Position numbers and translations under genes: made by a program
Part shown: one piece after another, positions 62,970 through 64,000 of the stretch
How positions within the stretch are numbered: position 1 is the stretch's first letter
How the letters are laid out: every line of letters begins with the position of its first letter
Notes under the pieces: generated by a model
What the model saw: the letters and a program-made list of their open reading frames with translations, nothing else
What the model was told of the DNA's origin: nothing
The model's database searches: none
Assembly: GCA_016719575.1 (NCBI GenBank)
Contig: JADJYV010000003.1
Coordinates: forward strand, 1-64,000
DNA from: Pseudobdellovibrionaceae bacterium
GTDB lineage: Bacteria > Bdellovibrionota > Bdellovibrionia > Bdellovibrionales > Bdellovibrionaceae
DNA length: 64,000 nucleotides
Reading direction: 5' to 3'

Positions 62970-63776
62970 ATGAAAATGTTAACACTGTTATTGGTTCTTT
63001 TCAATTTTTTAAGTGCTTGGGGATCTGCCTCTACAAATCCAGTAAAATCTCGTCTCAAATCCGGAGAAACAGCGATGGGTGGTTACATTTCAATTGCAGA
63101 TTCTAAGGTCGTAGAGAATGTGGCTCTACCCAAGAAATTAGATTTCATTTGGATTGAGGCTCTTCAAAATGACATCGGTCCCAGGGAGGTACAGTCGCTT
63201 GTAATTGCTGCTGAGAACGAAAACTTAGTGCCTATTGTTCGGGTTCCTAAAAATGATCGTGATGAAATTAAAAAATATTTAGGAACTGGGGTTATGGGAG
63301 TGGTTATACCGGGTGTGAAAAATAGAGAAGATGCTCTGAATGCTGTAGCCGCACTCAAGTATGCTCCTGAAGGAAATCGTCCACCAGGCGTCGATCGCGC
63401 GACTCGGTATATGGGGCGAATCAAGGAATACATGGCCAACGCAAATCAGAACATGTTGGTAATATTAACGGTAGATAATGAGGACTTCGTCCGAAACTTA
63501 GAGAGTATTCTTTCCGTTCAGGGAATCGATGTCATTCATGTGGGACCTCTTCATTTATCTTCAAGTATGGGTCTTAGTATCGATGCCAAAGAGGTGAAGC
63601 AAGCAATAGAAAAAGTAGAAATCGCAGCAAAAAATAAAGGAATTCCTTTGGGCGGCGCAAACGCAAAATACACCCAGCTTAATACCCTTAAGAAAAAAGG
63701 ATATCGCTTTTTAACGGTTCCTGGCGACATGGAATTGCTTCGACATGGAGTTGAAAGCTTTTTTAGCGCTCCATAA
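62970..63776 (+). CDS. Exported HpcH/HpaI aldolase-like protein lacking catalytic residues
   Basis: ATG 62970 follows AAAGG at good spacing and begins a signal peptide (MKMLTLLLVLFNFLSAWGSA). The 268 residues follow the class II HpcH/HpaI aldolase line by line: DFIWIEAL, IVRVPKNDRDEIKKYLGTGV, VVIPGVKNREDALNAV, APEGNRPPGVDRATRYMG, ILSVQGIDVIHVGPLHLSSS. The catalytic His region (GEH) reads LQND, the metal Glu (QIET) reads ILTV, and the metal Asp (GPADLS) reads GPLHLS. The carboxylate-binding Arg is kept. Aldolase activity is therefore unlikely. It may bind a small acid or have a new role outside the cytoplasm. Confidence 0.75.
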   Translation: MKMLTLLLVLFNFLSAWGSASTNPVKSRLKSGETAMGGYISIADSKVVENVALPKKLDFIWIEALQNDIGPREVQSLVIAAENENLVPIVRVPKNDRDEIKKYLGTGVMGVVIPGVKNREDALNAVAALKYAPEGNRPPGVDRATRYMGRIKEYMANANQNMLVILTVDNEDFVRNLESILSVQGIDVIHVGPLHLSSSMGLSIDAKEVKQAIEKVEIAAKNKGIPLGGANAKYTQLNTLKKKGYRFLTVPGDMELLRHGVESFFSAP

Positions 63777-64000
63777 TCCAGGCGATGTTAGAAAGACTCT
63801 GCAGATAACGACATCAAGGACAAAAACTGGTAGAAGAAGTTTCCCCCACTTGCTACGTCACGCACTGGCCACTAATCTATTAAACAGAGGAGCACGTCTA
63901 ATGATGATCTAGCAGTAACTTCGTCACCGATTTATTGAATCCACCATGATCTATGTTGTCTCGCGACCCATCAGAAATAGGTGTGAATATGATTTTCATA
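63777..64000. other. Window end without a recognised gene
   Basis: The last 224 bp contain no open frame that looks like protein on either strand and no clear terminator. Confidence 0.5.

Overview
The window looks like chromosomal DNA from a predatory bacterium of the Bdellovibrionota (Bdellovibrio-like). The reasons are giant phage-tail-like surface fibres, a TIGR02147-family regulator, many secreted proteins with no clear family, and an unusual number of cytoplasmic-type enzymes that carry signal peptides. Base composition is moderate. The taxonomic placement is inference from gene content, not from a marker-gene tree.

Region by region. 0.2-10.2 kb: a broken outer-membrane-protein gene, then a giant repetitive fibre gene whose first 2 kb is full of frameshifts and whose remaining 7.3 kb is intact. 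10.2-14 kb: three co-oriented secreted polyglycine proteins directly behind the fibre, a layout like phage gene 37 (fibre) and gene 38 (glycine-rich adhesin). 14-18.5 kb: an exported ParB-like/NMN-adenylyltransferase fusion, an exported endonuclease/exonuclease/phosphatase-family enzyme, an RNase HI remnant, a YaiI/YqxD protein, tRNA-Arg(CCU) and an AgmX/TonB-like protein. 18.5-31.4 kb: an M1-like peptidase, lipoproteins, a membrane HEAT-repeat protein, a transglutaminase-elicitor homologue and several exported proteins, two of which are frameshifted. 31.5-31.9 kb: a tRNA-Leu interrupted by a group I intron. 32.3-36 kb: a secreted HEXXH protein, a small membrane protein, TrhP and a small exported protein. 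36-42.3 kb: a second fibre gene with the same N-terminus as the first but a different C-terminus (YadA-head-like repeats, S74 intramolecular chaperone, coiled coil). 42.3-53 kb: an alpha/beta hydrolase, a secreted protein divergent from the TIGR02147 regulator, then housekeeping genes (ErpA/IscA-type protein, cysteine desulfurase, class II ribonucleotide reductase, CinA, acyl-CoA dehydrogenase, TrmH). 53-56.3 kb: an operon for an exported Fic protein with an ADP-ribosyltransferase-like C-terminus and an exported methyltransferase. 56.4-60.2 kb: an RluA-RlmI fusion enzyme, a LemA-TPM-TPM operon and tRNA-Arg(UCG). 60.3-63.8 kb: a LysR regulator divergent from three secreted-protein genes, the last an HpcH/HpaI-aldolase homologue that has lost its catalytic residues.

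How it fits together. The two fibres and the polyglycine proteins are the best candidates for a surface recognition apparatus built from phage-tail-like modules. The exported enzymes (NMNAT-like, EEP-family, Fic/ART, methyltransferase, transglutaminase-like, metallopeptidases, aldolase-like) would suit a predator that releases enzymes into prey. This is a hypothesis from signal peptides and family membership only.

Sequence quality. Single-base frameshifts occur at several places (0.2-2.86, 27.15, 27.87, 30.1-30.5 and 37.61 kb), and the tRNA-Leu acceptor arm is one base short. Uncorrected indels, often in homopolymers, are therefore as likely as true pseudogenes at most of these sites.
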